The notes under the pieces are model-generated. The model searched no databases. It worked only from the letters and a program-made list of their open reading frames with translations, and had not been told where the DNA came from. The translations under genes were made by a program, and so were the position numbers. Below, in pieces: positions 32,735-41,548 of a stretch of 54,695 nucleotides of DNA. Each line of letters starts with the position of its first letter. The stretch's first letter is position 1. Source of the stretch: JAIMBK01 sp040755975 (GTDB lineage: Bacteria > Bacillota > Desulfotomaculia > Desulfotomaculales > Nap2-2B); the NCBI GenBank assembly GCA_040755975.1, contig JBFLZY010000010.1:1-54695 (forward strand), in the 5' to 3' direction.

Positions 32735-33895
32735 CTATTCCCGAAGCGGCACGGATATATATACCGCGGTCCCCCTGCCCGGAGCCGTGTTTATCTGGAC
32801 AAACCCGCCGAGGAGCTGGGCCCTTTCCCGGATGTTAATCAGCCCGTAACCCCCCAGCGGGGTATGGTTGTTCACCTCCGCAAGATCAAACCCCTTCCCG
32901 TCGTCCTTAACTAGCAGGTTTACCCTCTGTTGCAGGAATTCCATTTTTACGAGCACGCTGCGGGCGGCGGCGTGTTTGCGCACGTTGTTTAAGCATTCCT
33001 GGGCAATGCGGAAAAGGGTGACTTCGGTGGAAACGGGAAGGCGCCTGTCCTGACCGAAAAAAACAAATTCCGTGGCGACGCCGTACTGCTCCTTAAAATC
33101 AGCCAGGTAACGTTTCAAGGCGGCCACCAGCCCCAGGTCATCCAGCACCATCGGCCGCAGGTCAAAAATTATCTTGCGCACGTCTTGCAAACTCTGCCGG
33201 ACGAGCTCCCGCAAGGACGTCAGCTCTTCCTTCAGCTTCAAAGGGTCCAGCTCCAGCAGCTTTAAGCAAAATTCCGCCCGCATGACAATGTTGGCCATCA
33301 TCTGGGCGGGGCCGTCGTGAATCTCCCTGGCAATCCGCTTCCGCTCCTCCTCTTGGGCCCGGATGATGCTTATCCCCAGGTCGTGAAGCTGCTGCAGTTC
33401 ACCTATTTTCAGCGATACTTCCTGGAGATCGTTGCTCAGGTAATTGATGGCCGTGCTCAGGTGGGCAAGCGTGCTCTCCACCTTGACCATGTTTGCTTCC
33501 ATATGCCTTAAGTTAATCTCGAGCTGGTCCCGGCGGAAGCGCAACATTTGCTCGAAGTGGCGCAGGTCGCGCAGTTGGAGTTGAAGCTTCTGGGCCGTCT
33601 CGTACGCTTCCTTAATATCTTCCTCCCGGTAGCGCTGGAAATCCCGGCTTACTTCCATAAGGTGAAGGCGGGCCTTCTTTTCCTTCGCTTCCAGTTCATC
33701 AACCTGGGTGATGGTTTTCTTTATCTCCTCAACAACCTGGGTCAATTCCTGCTGAAGACGGTGGCACTCGTGCCGGGCGGCTTCAGCTATGTCGAAGATC
33801 TGGCTTTTCGCCTTTTCCATGGCGGCCAGAGTATCTTTAATGACCCTGTCCAACGCGGAAATGTCCAGCAATTTTCCCACCCCGCCAGCCGGCAC
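32735..33895 (-). CDS. Cytoplasmic DegS-like sensor histidine kinase
   Basis: 386 aa, no membrane segment. A long N-terminal coiled-coil sensor region as in DegS (about 20-170) is followed by the HisKA_3 dimerisation domain with phospho-acceptor H193 (RKRIAREIHDGPAQMM), and a HATPase domain with AQECLNNVRKHA and DDGKGFDLAE, then GYGLINIRERAQLLGGF. No DegU-type response regulator gene is adjacent; downstream is the tad operon, separated by a terminator. The start is uncertain (GTG 33895, or a GTG/TTG a few codons in). DegS/DegU regulates motility and surface behaviours in Bacillus, so pilus or motility control is a reasonable guess only. Confidence 0.88.
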   Translation of the reverse strand: MPAGGVGKLLDISALDRVIKDTLAAMEKAKSQIFDIAEAARHECHRLQQELTQVVEEIKKTITQVDELEAKEKKARLHLMEVSRDFQRYREEDIKEAYETAQKLQLQLRDLRHFEQMLRFRRDQLEINLRHMEANMVKVESTLAHLSTAINYLSNDLQEVSLKIGELQQLHDLGISIIRAQEEERKRIAREIHDGPAQMMANIVMRAEFCLKLLELDPLKLKEELTSLRELVRQSLQDVRKIIFDLRPMVLDDLGLVAALKRYLADFKEQYGVATEFVFFGQDRRLPVSTEVTLFRIAQECLNNVRKHAAARSVLVKMEFLQQRVNLLVKDDGKGFDLAEVNNHTPLGGYGLINIRERAQLLGGFVQINTAPGRGTAVYISVPLRE

Positions 33896-33957
33896 GCTTT
33901 ACTTTCTAAATATTCTTTGCTATCGCGACAATCTCCTCCCCTTCCTAAATAAATAAA

Positions 33958-34016
33958 TCGGCGGCCTGGTGCCGCCGATTAAGACGCAAAAAAGCCGCGG
34001 GGGCCGACCGGCCCCC
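33958..34016 (-). terminator. Tandem hairpins terminating the crotonase operon
   Basis: Minus strand: GGGGGCC-GGTC-GGCCCCC followed by CGCGGCTTTTTT, then a second hairpin with 8-bp stem TCGGCGGC/GCCGCCGA (33958-33978). Confidence 0.75.
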
Positions 34017-34055
34017 TGGCGTAATTTTCAATGATGCCCTCTCATGCAAATGTTC

Positions 34056-34835
34056 TTACCTGTTTTTATAGACCGGTTTGCGTTTTTCGTTAAAGGCCCG
34101 CAGACCCTCGTCCCGGTCCTCCGTAACCAGGCAGACGTTGTAGCATTCGGCCTCCAGGGCCAGAGCGGTGTTCAGGTCCAGCTCCACGCCCAGGTTAATC
34201 GCCCGCTTGGCCTGCCTTAAGGCGATCGGGCCGTTCTTGACGATTTCGGCCATGATTTCCATGGTTTTATTCATCAGTTCCCCCGGGGGAACGACGTAGT
34301 TCACCAGGCCCAACCGGTACGCTTCGGCGGCGGAAATACGCCGGCCGGTGAAGATCAGCTCCTTGGCCTTGTTGCGCCCGATGATGCGCGGCAACAACTG
34401 CGTGCCGCCCCCGCCTGGGATGATGGCCAGCCCCACTTCCGGCAGGCCGAAGGCGGCGTTTTCGGAAGCAATGATAAAATCGCAGCCCAGGGCAAACTCG
34501 CAGCCGCCGCCCAGGGCGTAACCGTTCACCGCCGCCACCAGGGGCTTGGGGAATGTAGCCACGGCGGTAAAGGCCCGGACGAAAAGGGCGCGCTGTTTTT
34601 TCATTGCTTCCTTGCTCATGTCTTTTCTCTCTTTCAGGTCCGCCCCCACGCAAAAAGCCCGGTCCCCTTCAGCGGTAAGGACGGCGGCAAAGACTTCGTC
34701 ATCCAGCTCCAGTTCCTCCAGGGCGGCCAGCAACTCCCTGGCCATTTGGGTGGAGAGGGCGTTCATGGCCTCCGGACGGTTGAAGGAAAGGATCGCCACC
34801 TGGCCCTTCTGCAATTTAATGGTTTCGTAGCTCAT
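34056..34835 (-). CDS. Enoyl-CoA hydratase/isomerase (crotonase) family protein
   Basis: 259 aa crotonase. The oxyanion-hole segments AFCVGADLKERKDM and NGYALGGGCEFALGCD are present, and both catalytic glutamates of hydratases are kept, E113 (GGGCEFALGC) and E133 (FGLPEVGLAIIPGGGG). It probably hydrates a 2,3-enoyl-CoA in acyl-CoA oxidation. ATG 34835 has CGGGAGTG upstream; the frame extends 7 codons further. Downstream of a carboxyltransferase gene; the pairing recalls methylcrotonyl-CoA carboxylase with methylglutaconyl-CoA hydratase in leucine breakdown, but substrate cannot be fixed. Confidence 0.92.
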   Translation of the reverse strand: MSYETIKLQKGQVAILSFNRPEAMNALSTQMARELLAALEELELDDEVFAAVLTAEGDRAFCVGADLKERKDMSKEAMKKQRALFVRAFTAVATFPKPLVAAVNGYALGGGCEFALGCDFIIASENAAFGLPEVGLAIIPGGGGTQLLPRIIGRNKAKELIFTGRRISAAEAYRLGLVNYVVPPGELMNKTMEIMAEIVKNGPIALRQAKRAINLGVELDLNTALALEAECYNVCLVTEDRDEGLRAFNEKRKPVYKNR

Positions 34836-34875
34836 GCTCTGCACTCCCGAAATCAATTTGGCGTAAATATTTCTT

Positions 34876-36423
34876 TTATACGGGGTAAACCGGGTGTTTG
34901 CGTTCGGAGAAGCGCTGCGTTTTGGACTCGTAGAGGTTGAAGCGGGCGATTAATTCGTTGCGCAGGTCCCGGCCCCGGACGATGTGGTCCACCACCAGTT
35001 CTGAAGCCAGCCGGTAAATATCGATGTCTTTAACGTATTCCTCCTGCTTTTGCCGGATAAAGGCCGGCCTTTCCTCCGGCGGCAGGGCGTTGATGTAGTT
35101 TTCGTAGACGGCCTTCACCGCCGCCTGCGGCCCCATCACGGCGATCTGGGCGCTGGGCAGGGCCAGGCAACAGTCGGGGTCGTAGGCCGGGCCGCACATG
35201 GCGTACAAACCCGCCCCGTAGGCCTTGCGTACCACTACGGATATCTTCGGTACGGTAGCCTCCGAAACAGCCGAAATAAATTTTGCCCCGTGGCGGATGA
35301 TCCCCTGTTTCTCCACGTCCTCGCCAACCATAAAACCGGGCACGTCCGCCAGGAAAAGCAAGGGAATGTTAAAGGCGTCGCAGAGGTTGACGAACCGTGC
35401 GCCTTTATCGGCGGAATCCACGAAGAGGACGCCGCCCATGTACAGGGGCTGGTTGGCCAGAACGCCCACAACCCGTCCGCCGATCCGGCAAAGGCCGGTA
35501 ATCAATTCCCGGGCAAACAACTCCTTGATTTCGAACCAGCTGTCCCGGTCGATAATCCGGTGAATCACTTCATACATATCAAAGGGTTCGCTTTCCAGGG
35601 GAGGGATAATCGCTTCGATTTCTCTGCCTTCAACGGGGGGAAGCGCCTCGGCCGAAGGGGGTTTTTTCAGGTAATTTTGCGGCATGTAAGCGAGGTACCG
35701 GCGGCAGGCCGCAATGGCTTCCTCTTCCGTTTTGCACAACATATCGCCGCAGCCGCTTACCGTGCAGTGCATGCGCGCCCCGCCCAGATCTTCCAGGGTT
35801 GTTTTTTCGCCGATCACCATCTCGACCATCCGGGGGGACCCCAGATACATGCTGGCGTTCCCTTCCACCATGAAAACCACGTCGCAAAAAGCGGGAATAT
35901 AGGCTCCGCCGGCGGCCGAAGGGCCGAAAAGGAGGCAAATCTGCGGGACCATCCCCGACAACTTTACTTCGTTGTAAAAAATTGCCCCTGCTCCCCGCCT
36001 GCCGGGAAACATTTCCACCTGATCCGTGATCCTTGCCCCGGCGGAATCCACCAGGTAGAGCATGGGCACTTTCAAATCCAGGGCGGTTTCCTGGATGCGC
36101 AAGATCTTTTCCACCGTCCGCCAGCCCCAGGAGCCGGCCTTGACCGTGGAATCGTTGGCCATCACGCAGACCGTCCGGCCGTGGATTTTCCCCACCCCGC
36201 AAACGACCCCGTCGGCAGGCAAATCCCCCGCCAGGTTGTTGGCCCAAAAGCCGTCTTCGGCAAAGGGCGCGCCGGGATCCAGCAGAAGCCGCAACCTTTC
36301 CCGGGCAAACAATTTTCCCCGGGCGGCGTTGGCCTGGTGGTACTTGGGGGCCCCGCCGGCTTTAATGCGCTTCTCTTTCTCGGTCAACTCCTCGTTCAAA
36401 GATCTGAGATCAACACCATCCAT
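34876..36423 (-). CDS. Acyl-CoA carboxylase/decarboxylase carboxyltransferase subunit
   Basis: 515 aa, the normal length for PccB/MmdA-type carboxyltransferases. N-terminal half: VCVMANDSTVKAGSWGWRTV, YLVDSAGARITDQ and FGPSAAGGAYIPAFCD (acyl-CoA pocket); C-terminal half: LFLADVPGFMVGEDVEKQGI, YGAGLYAMCGPAYDPDCCLA, ALPSAQIAVMGPQAAVKAVY (carboxybiotin pocket). It transfers carboxyl between biotin and an acyl-CoA such as propionyl-, methylcrotonyl- or glutaconyl-CoA. No biotin carboxylase, biotin carrier or membrane decarboxylase gene occurs in the window, so partners are unlinked. GGAGGAG precedes the ATG; a promoter lies at 36536-36565. Forms a two-gene operon with the crotonase. Confidence 0.93.
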   Translation of the reverse strand: MDGVDLRSLNEELTEKEKRIKAGGAPKYHQANAARGKLFARERLRLLLDPGAPFAEDGFWANNLAGDLPADGVVCGVGKIHGRTVCVMANDSTVKAGSWGWRTVEKILRIQETALDLKVPMLYLVDSAGARITDQVEMFPGRRGAGAIFYNEVKLSGMVPQICLLFGPSAAGGAYIPAFCDVVFMVEGNASMYLGSPRMVEMVIGEKTTLEDLGGARMHCTVSGCGDMLCKTEEEAIAACRRYLAYMPQNYLKKPPSAEALPPVEGREIEAIIPPLESEPFDMYEVIHRIIDRDSWFEIKELFARELITGLCRIGGRVVGVLANQPLYMGGVLFVDSADKGARFVNLCDAFNIPLLFLADVPGFMVGEDVEKQGIIRHGAKFISAVSEATVPKISVVVRKAYGAGLYAMCGPAYDPDCCLALPSAQIAVMGPQAAVKAVYENYINALPPEERPAFIRQKQEEYVKDIDIYRLASELVVDHIVRGRDLRNELIARFNLYESKTQRFSERKHPVYPV

Positions 36424-36535
36424 CCCCTAAAACTCCTCCCTTTCCATAAAATCCCGCACTAAAAATCTTCTTTTGCGCCCGCCCGCGCGGCACCTTTAAA
36501 CTGTGCTTTGTAACCACCATCCGGACGTTTTAAAA

Positions 36536-36565
36536 ATTATACAACAAAGGTGAAGTTGCCATCAA
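36536..36565 (-). promoter_or_regulatory. SigA promoter of the carboxyltransferase-crotonase operon
   Basis: Minus strand TTGATG (36560-36565), 18 nt, perfect TATAAT (36536-36541). Confidence 0.6.
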
Positions 36566-36736
36566 CTAAAAAATTAAAAATCGAATCTTTGTTTAAAAAA
36601 TATAAACATCTTGATTCGCTTACATAGATCCCGAGACAACTAGGGAAAATATAAGGAAAAAAGCAAAAAGCACATCCTGACGGCAGAAAAAGTGAAAAAA
36701 AACGCTTATAAACGACACCCTTGTGAAATAAAGAAC

Positions 36737-36766
36737 TTGTCTAGATCGTTACTTCTAAGGTAAAAT
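36737..36766 (+). promoter_or_regulatory. SigA promoter of the acyl-CoA synthetase operon
   Basis: TTGTCT, 18 nt, TAAAAT; about 45 nt upstream of the GTG start. Confidence 0.5.
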
Positions 36767-36811
36767 TAATCGGTAAATGCTCCAAACTGTAAAAAGATAG
36801 GAGATCCGAAA

Positions 36812-38911
36812 GTGACGCTGGCCAGCCTCCTGAAACCGAAATCGGTAGCAATCGTCGGCGCCTCCAAAACCCCCGGAAAAATAGGCAACGTGCTCGTGAA
36901 AAACATAATTGACTCGGGTTACCAGGGAAAAATCTATCCGATTAACCCTAAAGAAACCGAAATAGCAGGAATAACCTGTTACCCCGGTCTGCCGGCCGTC
37001 CCGGAAAAGATCGATTTGGCGGTTATGGCCATCCCCGCCGCCCGCACCCCGGAAGCAGCCGAACAATGCGGACAGGCCGGCGTAAAGGGCCTCGTGATCA
37101 TATCCGCTGGTTTTAAAGAGGTGGGGCGCGAGGGCCTGCACCTGGAAAAAGAGCTTTTGCGCGTCTGCAAAAAGTACGGGATGCGCCTGGTGGGCCCCAA
37201 CTGCGTAGGGGTCATCGATACCCACACGCCAATCAACGCTTCCTTCTCCGGAACTTATCCGCAGCAGGGAAACATCGCTTTTATCTCCCAAAGCGGAGCC
37301 ATGCTGGTAGCTATTCTGGACTGGGCACGCAAGAGCCGGCTCGGTTTTTCCAAAGTAATCAGCCTGGGCAACAAGGCCGACTTAAACGAAGCCGATTTTA
37401 TCGAAGAGGCCGCCGCCGACCCGCATACAAAGGTAATCCTCTGCTACATCGAAGACATCGCCAACGGCGCCCAGTTTTTAGAGGTGACCCGCCTCGCCGG
37501 CCGCCAAAAACCGGTGATTATTTATAAAAGCGGAACCAGCGTGGCGGGCGCCCGGGCGGCCTCTTCCCACACCGGCGCCCTGGCGGGCAGCGACCTGGCC
37601 TACGAAACGGCCTTCCGGCAGACGGGGGTGATCAGGGCGCGCAGCATGGCGGAATTGTTTGACCTGGCCGCCGCTTTTATCACCCAACCGGTCCCGGCCG
37701 GGGACAGGGTGGCCGTCGTTACCAACGCCGGCGGGCCGGGAATTATTACCACCGACAACGTTGAAAAGGCAGATTTAAAAATGGCCCGTTTTCAACAGGC
37801 GACAACGCAGGCTCTCCGGGCCAGCCTCCCGGCGGCCTCGGCCATTTACAACCCCGTCGACGTGCTCGGCGACGGCGGCCCCGAACGTTACCAAAATGCC
37901 GTCGCGCACGTCCTGGCGGACCCGGGCGTAGACAGCGTACTGGTCCTGATCTGCCCCACCGCCGTCACCGACGACGAAAGCATCGCCCGCGCCATCCTCC
38001 GGGCCCGGCAAAACGCTCCGGACAAACCGCTTTTCGGCGTTTTCCTGGGCGGCGAGTACCTGGCGAAAGGAAGACGCCTTTTCGAGGAGGCCGGCATTCC
38101 CTGCTTCACCTTTCCCGAGCCGGCCGTCCTGGCCATCAGCGGGATGGTTGGTTTTGCCCGGACGCAAAAGATGCCGCTTGCCGAACCCGCAGCAAAATTT
38201 AATAACTTAAGGAAAGAATCCGTCAAACATGTTCTGGCTGAAGTAAAAAAAGACGGCCGGCTGGTCCTCCTGGGCAGTGAGGCGGCCCGGGTGGCAGAGG
38301 CATACGGCATCCCGGTCGCCCCCGTTCACCTGGCCGCCAACCCGGAAGAGGCGGCCCAACATGCCCAGGAACTGGGCTTTCCGGTGGTCATGAAGGTTGC
38401 CTCCCCCCAGATTATCCACAAGACCGACGTGGGCGGGATCATTACCAATATCAAAACTGCCGGGGAAGCCCAAAAAAGCTTCATTCAAATCAGCGAAAAC
38501 GTTCACCGCTACTTCCCGGAACTGGTCATCCACGGGGTGGAAGTGCAAAAAATGATGCCCAAGGGCGACGAGGTATTGATCGGCATGACCAGGGATCTTC
38601 AGTTCGGCCCCCTGATCGCCTTCGGCCTGGGCGGCATTTACGTCAACTTGCTCAAGGACGTTGCTTTCCGGCTGGCCCACCGGTTGACCAGAAGGGAAAT
38701 CCAAAATATGATTATGGAAACGAAAGCATACACGCTCCTGCGGGGGTACCGGGGAGAAAAACCGAAGGACATCAATTCCCTGGCGGAGATCATTGCCCGG
38801 GTGGCCCGGTTGGGCAGCGATTTCCCGGAGATTGCCGAAATGGACATCAACCCGCTCTTTGCTTATCCGGACGGAGCAGTTGCTCTGGACGTTAAAATCA
38901 CTATTTCATGA
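36812..38911 (+). CDS. ADP-forming acyl-CoA (acetate-CoA) synthetase, fused alpha-beta
   Basis: 699 aa NDP-forming acyl-CoA synthetase, which makes ATP while releasing acetate or another acid from its CoA ester. Domain order: CoA-binding Rossmann (SVAIVGASKTPGKIGNVLVK), ligase domain 2 with the phosphohistidine H253 in AASSHTGALAGSD, ligase domain 3, and a C-terminal ATP-grasp domain (EAYGIPVAPVHLA, FPVVMKVASPQIIHKTDVGG, VEVQKMMPKGDEVLIGMTRD). GTG start with ATAGGAG upstream. Followed after 10 nt by the P-loop/DRTGG gene. It gives substrate-level ATP, consistent with fermentative or syntrophic acid metabolism; the preferred acyl group is unknown. Confidence 0.95.
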   Translation: MTLASLLKPKSVAIVGASKTPGKIGNVLVKNIIDSGYQGKIYPINPKETEIAGITCYPGLPAVPEKIDLAVMAIPAARTPEAAEQCGQAGVKGLVIISAGFKEVGREGLHLEKELLRVCKKYGMRLVGPNCVGVIDTHTPINASFSGTYPQQGNIAFISQSGAMLVAILDWARKSRLGFSKVISLGNKADLNEADFIEEAAADPHTKVILCYIEDIANGAQFLEVTRLAGRQKPVIIYKSGTSVAGARAASSHTGALAGSDLAYETAFRQTGVIRARSMAELFDLAAAFITQPVPAGDRVAVVTNAGGPGIITTDNVEKADLKMARFQQATTQALRASLPAASAIYNPVDVLGDGGPERYQNAVAHVLADPGVDSVLVLICPTAVTDDESIARAILRARQNAPDKPLFGVFLGGEYLAKGRRLFEEAGIPCFTFPEPAVLAISGMVGFARTQKMPLAEPAAKFNNLRKESVKHVLAEVKKDGRLVLLGSEAARVAEAYGIPVAPVHLAANPEEAAQHAQELGFPVVMKVASPQIIHKTDVGGIITNIKTAGEAQKSFIQISENVHRYFPELVIHGVEVQKMMPKGDEVLIGMTRDLQFGPLIAFGLGGIYVNLLKDVAFRLAHRLTRREIQNMIMETKAYTLLRGYRGEKPKDINSLAEIIARVARLGSDFPEIAEMDINPLFAYPDGAVALDVKITIS

Positions 38912-38921
38912 GGTGAAATGA

Positions 38922-39980
38922 ATGAAAAGCCTGTACATATTAGGAACGGCAGGCAGCGGCAAAACGGCTGTCGCGCTCGGCCTGGCCTTGAAATTCCAGG
39001 AGCAGGGTTACCGGGTGGCTTATTTCAAACCGGTCGGCCACCCGGCCGGGGTCAAGGGGCAGGAGGACGAAGACGGGCTCCTGATGCAACAGGTCTTGCG
39101 CCTTCCCTACCCGATCGAAACCATTGTCCCCTTCACGGTCGGCTCCTCTTATCTTTCCGGGAACCGGCGGGCCGCCGCTTTAGAGCAAATCACCGCCGCC
39201 TACCGGCAGGTTTCGCAAGAAGCGGATATCATTATCGTCGGCGGGGCGGAGTTCCCTTACGTAATGGGCTGCCTGGGCGCAGACGCGTTGACGCTGGCCC
39301 GCCACTTCCAGGCGGCGGTTCTTTTCGCGGTGCAGATTAAAAACGACTTCGGCCTGGACCAGACAATTTTCTTTAACACCCACTTTTCCCAGGCGGGAGC
39401 AAACGTGCTGGGGAACATCTTCAACAACGTCCCCCGGCCCCTGCTGGCGAAAACCGAGGGTGTTTACCGCCCTGTCCTGGCTGAAAAAGGGTACCGTACG
39501 CTGGGAATTATCCCCAGTCACCCCGAGATCGCCTGCCCGACCGTGGCCGAATACTACGAGGTTCTGGGCGGGGAAGTGCTTACCGGCGAAGACAGGCTGG
39601 ACAGAATTGTCGAAGACGTGGTCATCGGGGCGATGACCATGGAAAGCGCCCTGGGGTACCTGCGGCGCGCCCCCAATAAAGCCGTCATCACCGGCGGGGA
39701 CCGCGCCGATATCGCCCTGGCCGCCCTGGAAACCAGCACATCCGTGTTGATTTTAACCGGCGGCCTCTACCCGGACGTGAAAGTGATTGCCCGCGCCGGA
39801 GAAAAAAGTGTGCCGGTGATTTTGGTTCATTACGATACCTTCACCACCATTGAAAAAATAAGCGAAATAGAGCGGCGCATCCATCCCGGCGACCACCGGA
39901 GCATCGCCATGGCCAGAGAAAATATCGAAAAATATTGCGACTGGCCGGTGATTTTGGAGGCTCTGGTCAAGCTCCCCTGA
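38922..39980 (+). CDS. P-loop (BioD/Pta-N-like) and DRTGG domain protein
   Basis: 352 aa. The N-terminal half is a dethiobiotin-synthetase-like P-loop domain with Walker A GTAGSGKTAVALG (residues 8-20); the C-terminal ~120 residues are a DRTGG domain (VIGAMTMESALGYLRRAPNK, AVITGGDRADIALAALETST, then LTGGLYPDVKVIARAG). The same two domains form the regulatory N-terminus of long phosphotransacetylases, but here there is no catalytic PTA domain. Located 10 nt after the ADP-forming synthetase. It probably senses an adenine nucleotide or CoA metabolite and regulates that enzyme; this role is inferred. Confidence 0.9.
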   Translation: MKSLYILGTAGSGKTAVALGLALKFQEQGYRVAYFKPVGHPAGVKGQEDEDGLLMQQVLRLPYPIETIVPFTVGSSYLSGNRRAAALEQITAAYRQVSQEADIIIVGGAEFPYVMGCLGADALTLARHFQAAVLFAVQIKNDFGLDQTIFFNTHFSQAGANVLGNIFNNVPRPLLAKTEGVYRPVLAEKGYRTLGIIPSHPEIACPTVAEYYEVLGGEVLTGEDRLDRIVEDVVIGAMTMESALGYLRRAPNKAVITGGDRADIALAALETSTSVLILTGGLYPDVKVIARAGEKSVPVILVHYDTFTTIEKISEIERRIHPGDHRSIAMARENIEKYCDWPVILEALVKLP

Positions 39981-40080
39981 TTTTCTAGCTCTCTGCAAGC
40001 TAAAACTGTATAAAACAAAGAATAACGGCGAAATAAAGAGAAAGAGACAAAAATTGTTTATAATTGAACTGTTTTACTAA

Positions 40081-40110
40081 TTGCTCAGCAAAATTTTTAA
40101 TTGATATTAT
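40081..40110 (+). promoter_or_regulatory. Possible SigA promoter of the first HdrD-like gene
   Basis: TTGCTC, 18 nt, TATTAT, 34 nt before the proposed TTG start. Confidence 0.4.
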
Positions 40111-40144
40111 TAGGGCAAAGTTTACTTTTTTAGGGGGGTATAAG

Positions 40145-41380
40145 TTGAGCAGTATTCCGGCCAGCAAATTAAACCCATCGTTTAGAGAAGAGATAATCTC
40201 CAGGTTCATCGTGGCTCCCAACCCGTTAGACTTCTCCAATTGCCTGGCCTGCGGAATGTGCAGCGCCGGCTGCCCTTACAACGGCGTTCACGAAACCATG
40301 GATCCCCGCAAGTTCATCACGCAGGTTTTATTGGGCAAGCGCGACGAGGTGCTGGATTCGAAATTCTTATGGAACTGCACCATGTGCGAGCGGTGCACCA
40401 TGCATTGCCCCATGAAGGTGAACATCGCCGGCGTGGTCAGAACCGTCCGGGGCATCCGGGCCGGCGAGGGAAAGTACGCGCCCGGCTTTTTGCAGGACGT
40501 GGTGAACGCTCAGCTCAATACAGGCAACCAGATGGAGGTTACCCAGGAAGATTATATCGAAACCCTGGAGTGGATGTCCGAAGAGCTCGTTGAGGAAGTG
40601 GGCGACGAGAACGCAAAGATCGTGGTGGACAAAGAAGGGGCGGATTATTTATTCCTCTGGGACCCGCGCGAAATCAAGTATTATCCCCAGGACGTGCAGA
40701 GCATCGCCAAGATCTTTTGGGCGGCGGGAGCCAGCTGGACGTGCAGCAGCAAATGGTGGGACGCCACCCACTACGCCCTCTTCAGCGGCGACGACGAAGC
40801 TTCCCGGATCATGGTGCAGCGGATCATGGACGAATACATCCGGCTCAAAGCCAAAGCCGTGGTCGTTACCGAGTGCGGGCACGCCATCCGGGCGCAGCGG
40901 TGGGGCCGGAAAGTATGGCTGGGGGCGGATTACCCCGTATACAGCATCCTGGAGTTAATGGCCGACTGGATCAAAGAAGGGCGCATCAAGCTGGACCCCA
41001 CCCGCAACCCGGAGCCGGTTACCCTGCACGACCCCTGCAACCTGGTCCGCAAAGAAGGGGTTGTGGAAGTTCCCCGGTACGTTGTCCAGCAGTCGGTGAT
41101 GGATTTCCGGGAGATGTGGCCCAACCGGCAGTACAACTACTGCTGCGGCGGCGGAGGCGGCAACCTGGCCTTCGGGGACGAGTACCGGCCCAACCGGATG
41201 GCAAAAGGCAAGCTGAAGGCGGATCAAATTGTGCAGACGGGCGCCAAAATAGTCCTTTCGCCGTGCCACAACTGCTTTGACGCGCTGGACGATATCGTCC
41301 GGTATTACAAATTAAACGTAAAAGTAAAACACATTCACCACCTGGTCAGCAACGCGCTCGTCCTGCCGGAGAAAAATTAA
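40145..41380 (+). CDS. HdrD-like iron-sulfur protein with two 4Fe-4S motifs and CCG domains
   Basis: 411 aa. N-terminal ferredoxin-like pair: CLACGMCSAGCP and CTMCERCTMHCP. The C-terminal part has two cysteine-rich CCG (HdrD/GlpC-type) modules: ECGHAIRAQRW with HDPCNLVRKEGV and YNYCCGGGGGNLAFGD, then LSPCHNCFDALDD. Such domains bind noncubane clusters in heterodisulfide reductase HdrD, DsrK, TmcB and QmoB-type proteins. No membrane helix, so it must dock on a membrane or soluble partner. TTG 40145 is preferred because AGGGGGGT is 6 nt upstream; the frame is open from 40064 with unrelated sequence. A terminator and new promoter separate it from the next gene. Confidence 0.9.
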   Translation: MSSIPASKLNPSFREEIISRFIVAPNPLDFSNCLACGMCSAGCPYNGVHETMDPRKFITQVLLGKRDEVLDSKFLWNCTMCERCTMHCPMKVNIAGVVRTVRGIRAGEGKYAPGFLQDVVNAQLNTGNQMEVTQEDYIETLEWMSEELVEEVGDENAKIVVDKEGADYLFLWDPREIKYYPQDVQSIAKIFWAAGASWTCSSKWWDATHYALFSGDDEASRIMVQRIMDEYIRLKAKAVVVTECGHAIRAQRWGRKVWLGADYPVYSILELMADWIKEGRIKLDPTRNPEPVTLHDPCNLVRKEGVVEVPRYVVQQSVMDFREMWPNRQYNYCCGGGGGNLAFGDEYRPNRMAKGKLKADQIVQTGAKIVLSPCHNCFDALDDIVRYYKLNVKVKHIHHLVSNALVLPEKN

Positions 41381-41395
41381 GCAGTTTACCTTGCC

Positions 41396-41443
41396 GGCCC
41401 GGTCGAAGAATTTAAAAAAAACCACCGGGCCATTATTATTTTA
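41396..41443 (+). terminator. Terminator-like hairpin after the first HdrD-like gene
   Basis: GGCCCGGT and ACCGGGCC form a perfect 8-bp stem around a 20-nt A-rich loop, followed by ATTATTATTTT. Confidence 0.6.
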
Positions 41444-41452
41444 AATCCGGTA

Positions 41453-41481
41453 TTGAAGAAACAGCGAAGATCAACTACAAT
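41453..41481 (+). promoter_or_regulatory. SigA promoter of the NarI-like/HdrD-like pair
   Basis: TTGAAG, 17 nt, TACAAT; about 70 nt upstream of the ATG at 41549. Confidence 0.55.
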
Positions 41482-41548
41482 ATTATCGAAACAGAACAAC
41501 CAAAACCCTGGCAAAATCCCATATTAGTAAGAAGAGGGGGGATATAAC

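Larger units (their letters stand above)
36424..36811. other. Divergent intergenic region between carboxyltransferase and acyl-CoA synthetase genes
   Basis: AT-rich, no open frame. It holds a likely promoter for each direction (36536-36565 minus, 36737-36766 plus); the roughly 170 nt between them show no obvious operator palindrome. Confidence 0.6.

Noticed and set aside
35050..36462. 470-codon plus-strand frame opposite the carboxyltransferase gene
   Set aside because: Shadow of a conserved gene: composition is Gly/His/Arg-rich and no family motif appears.
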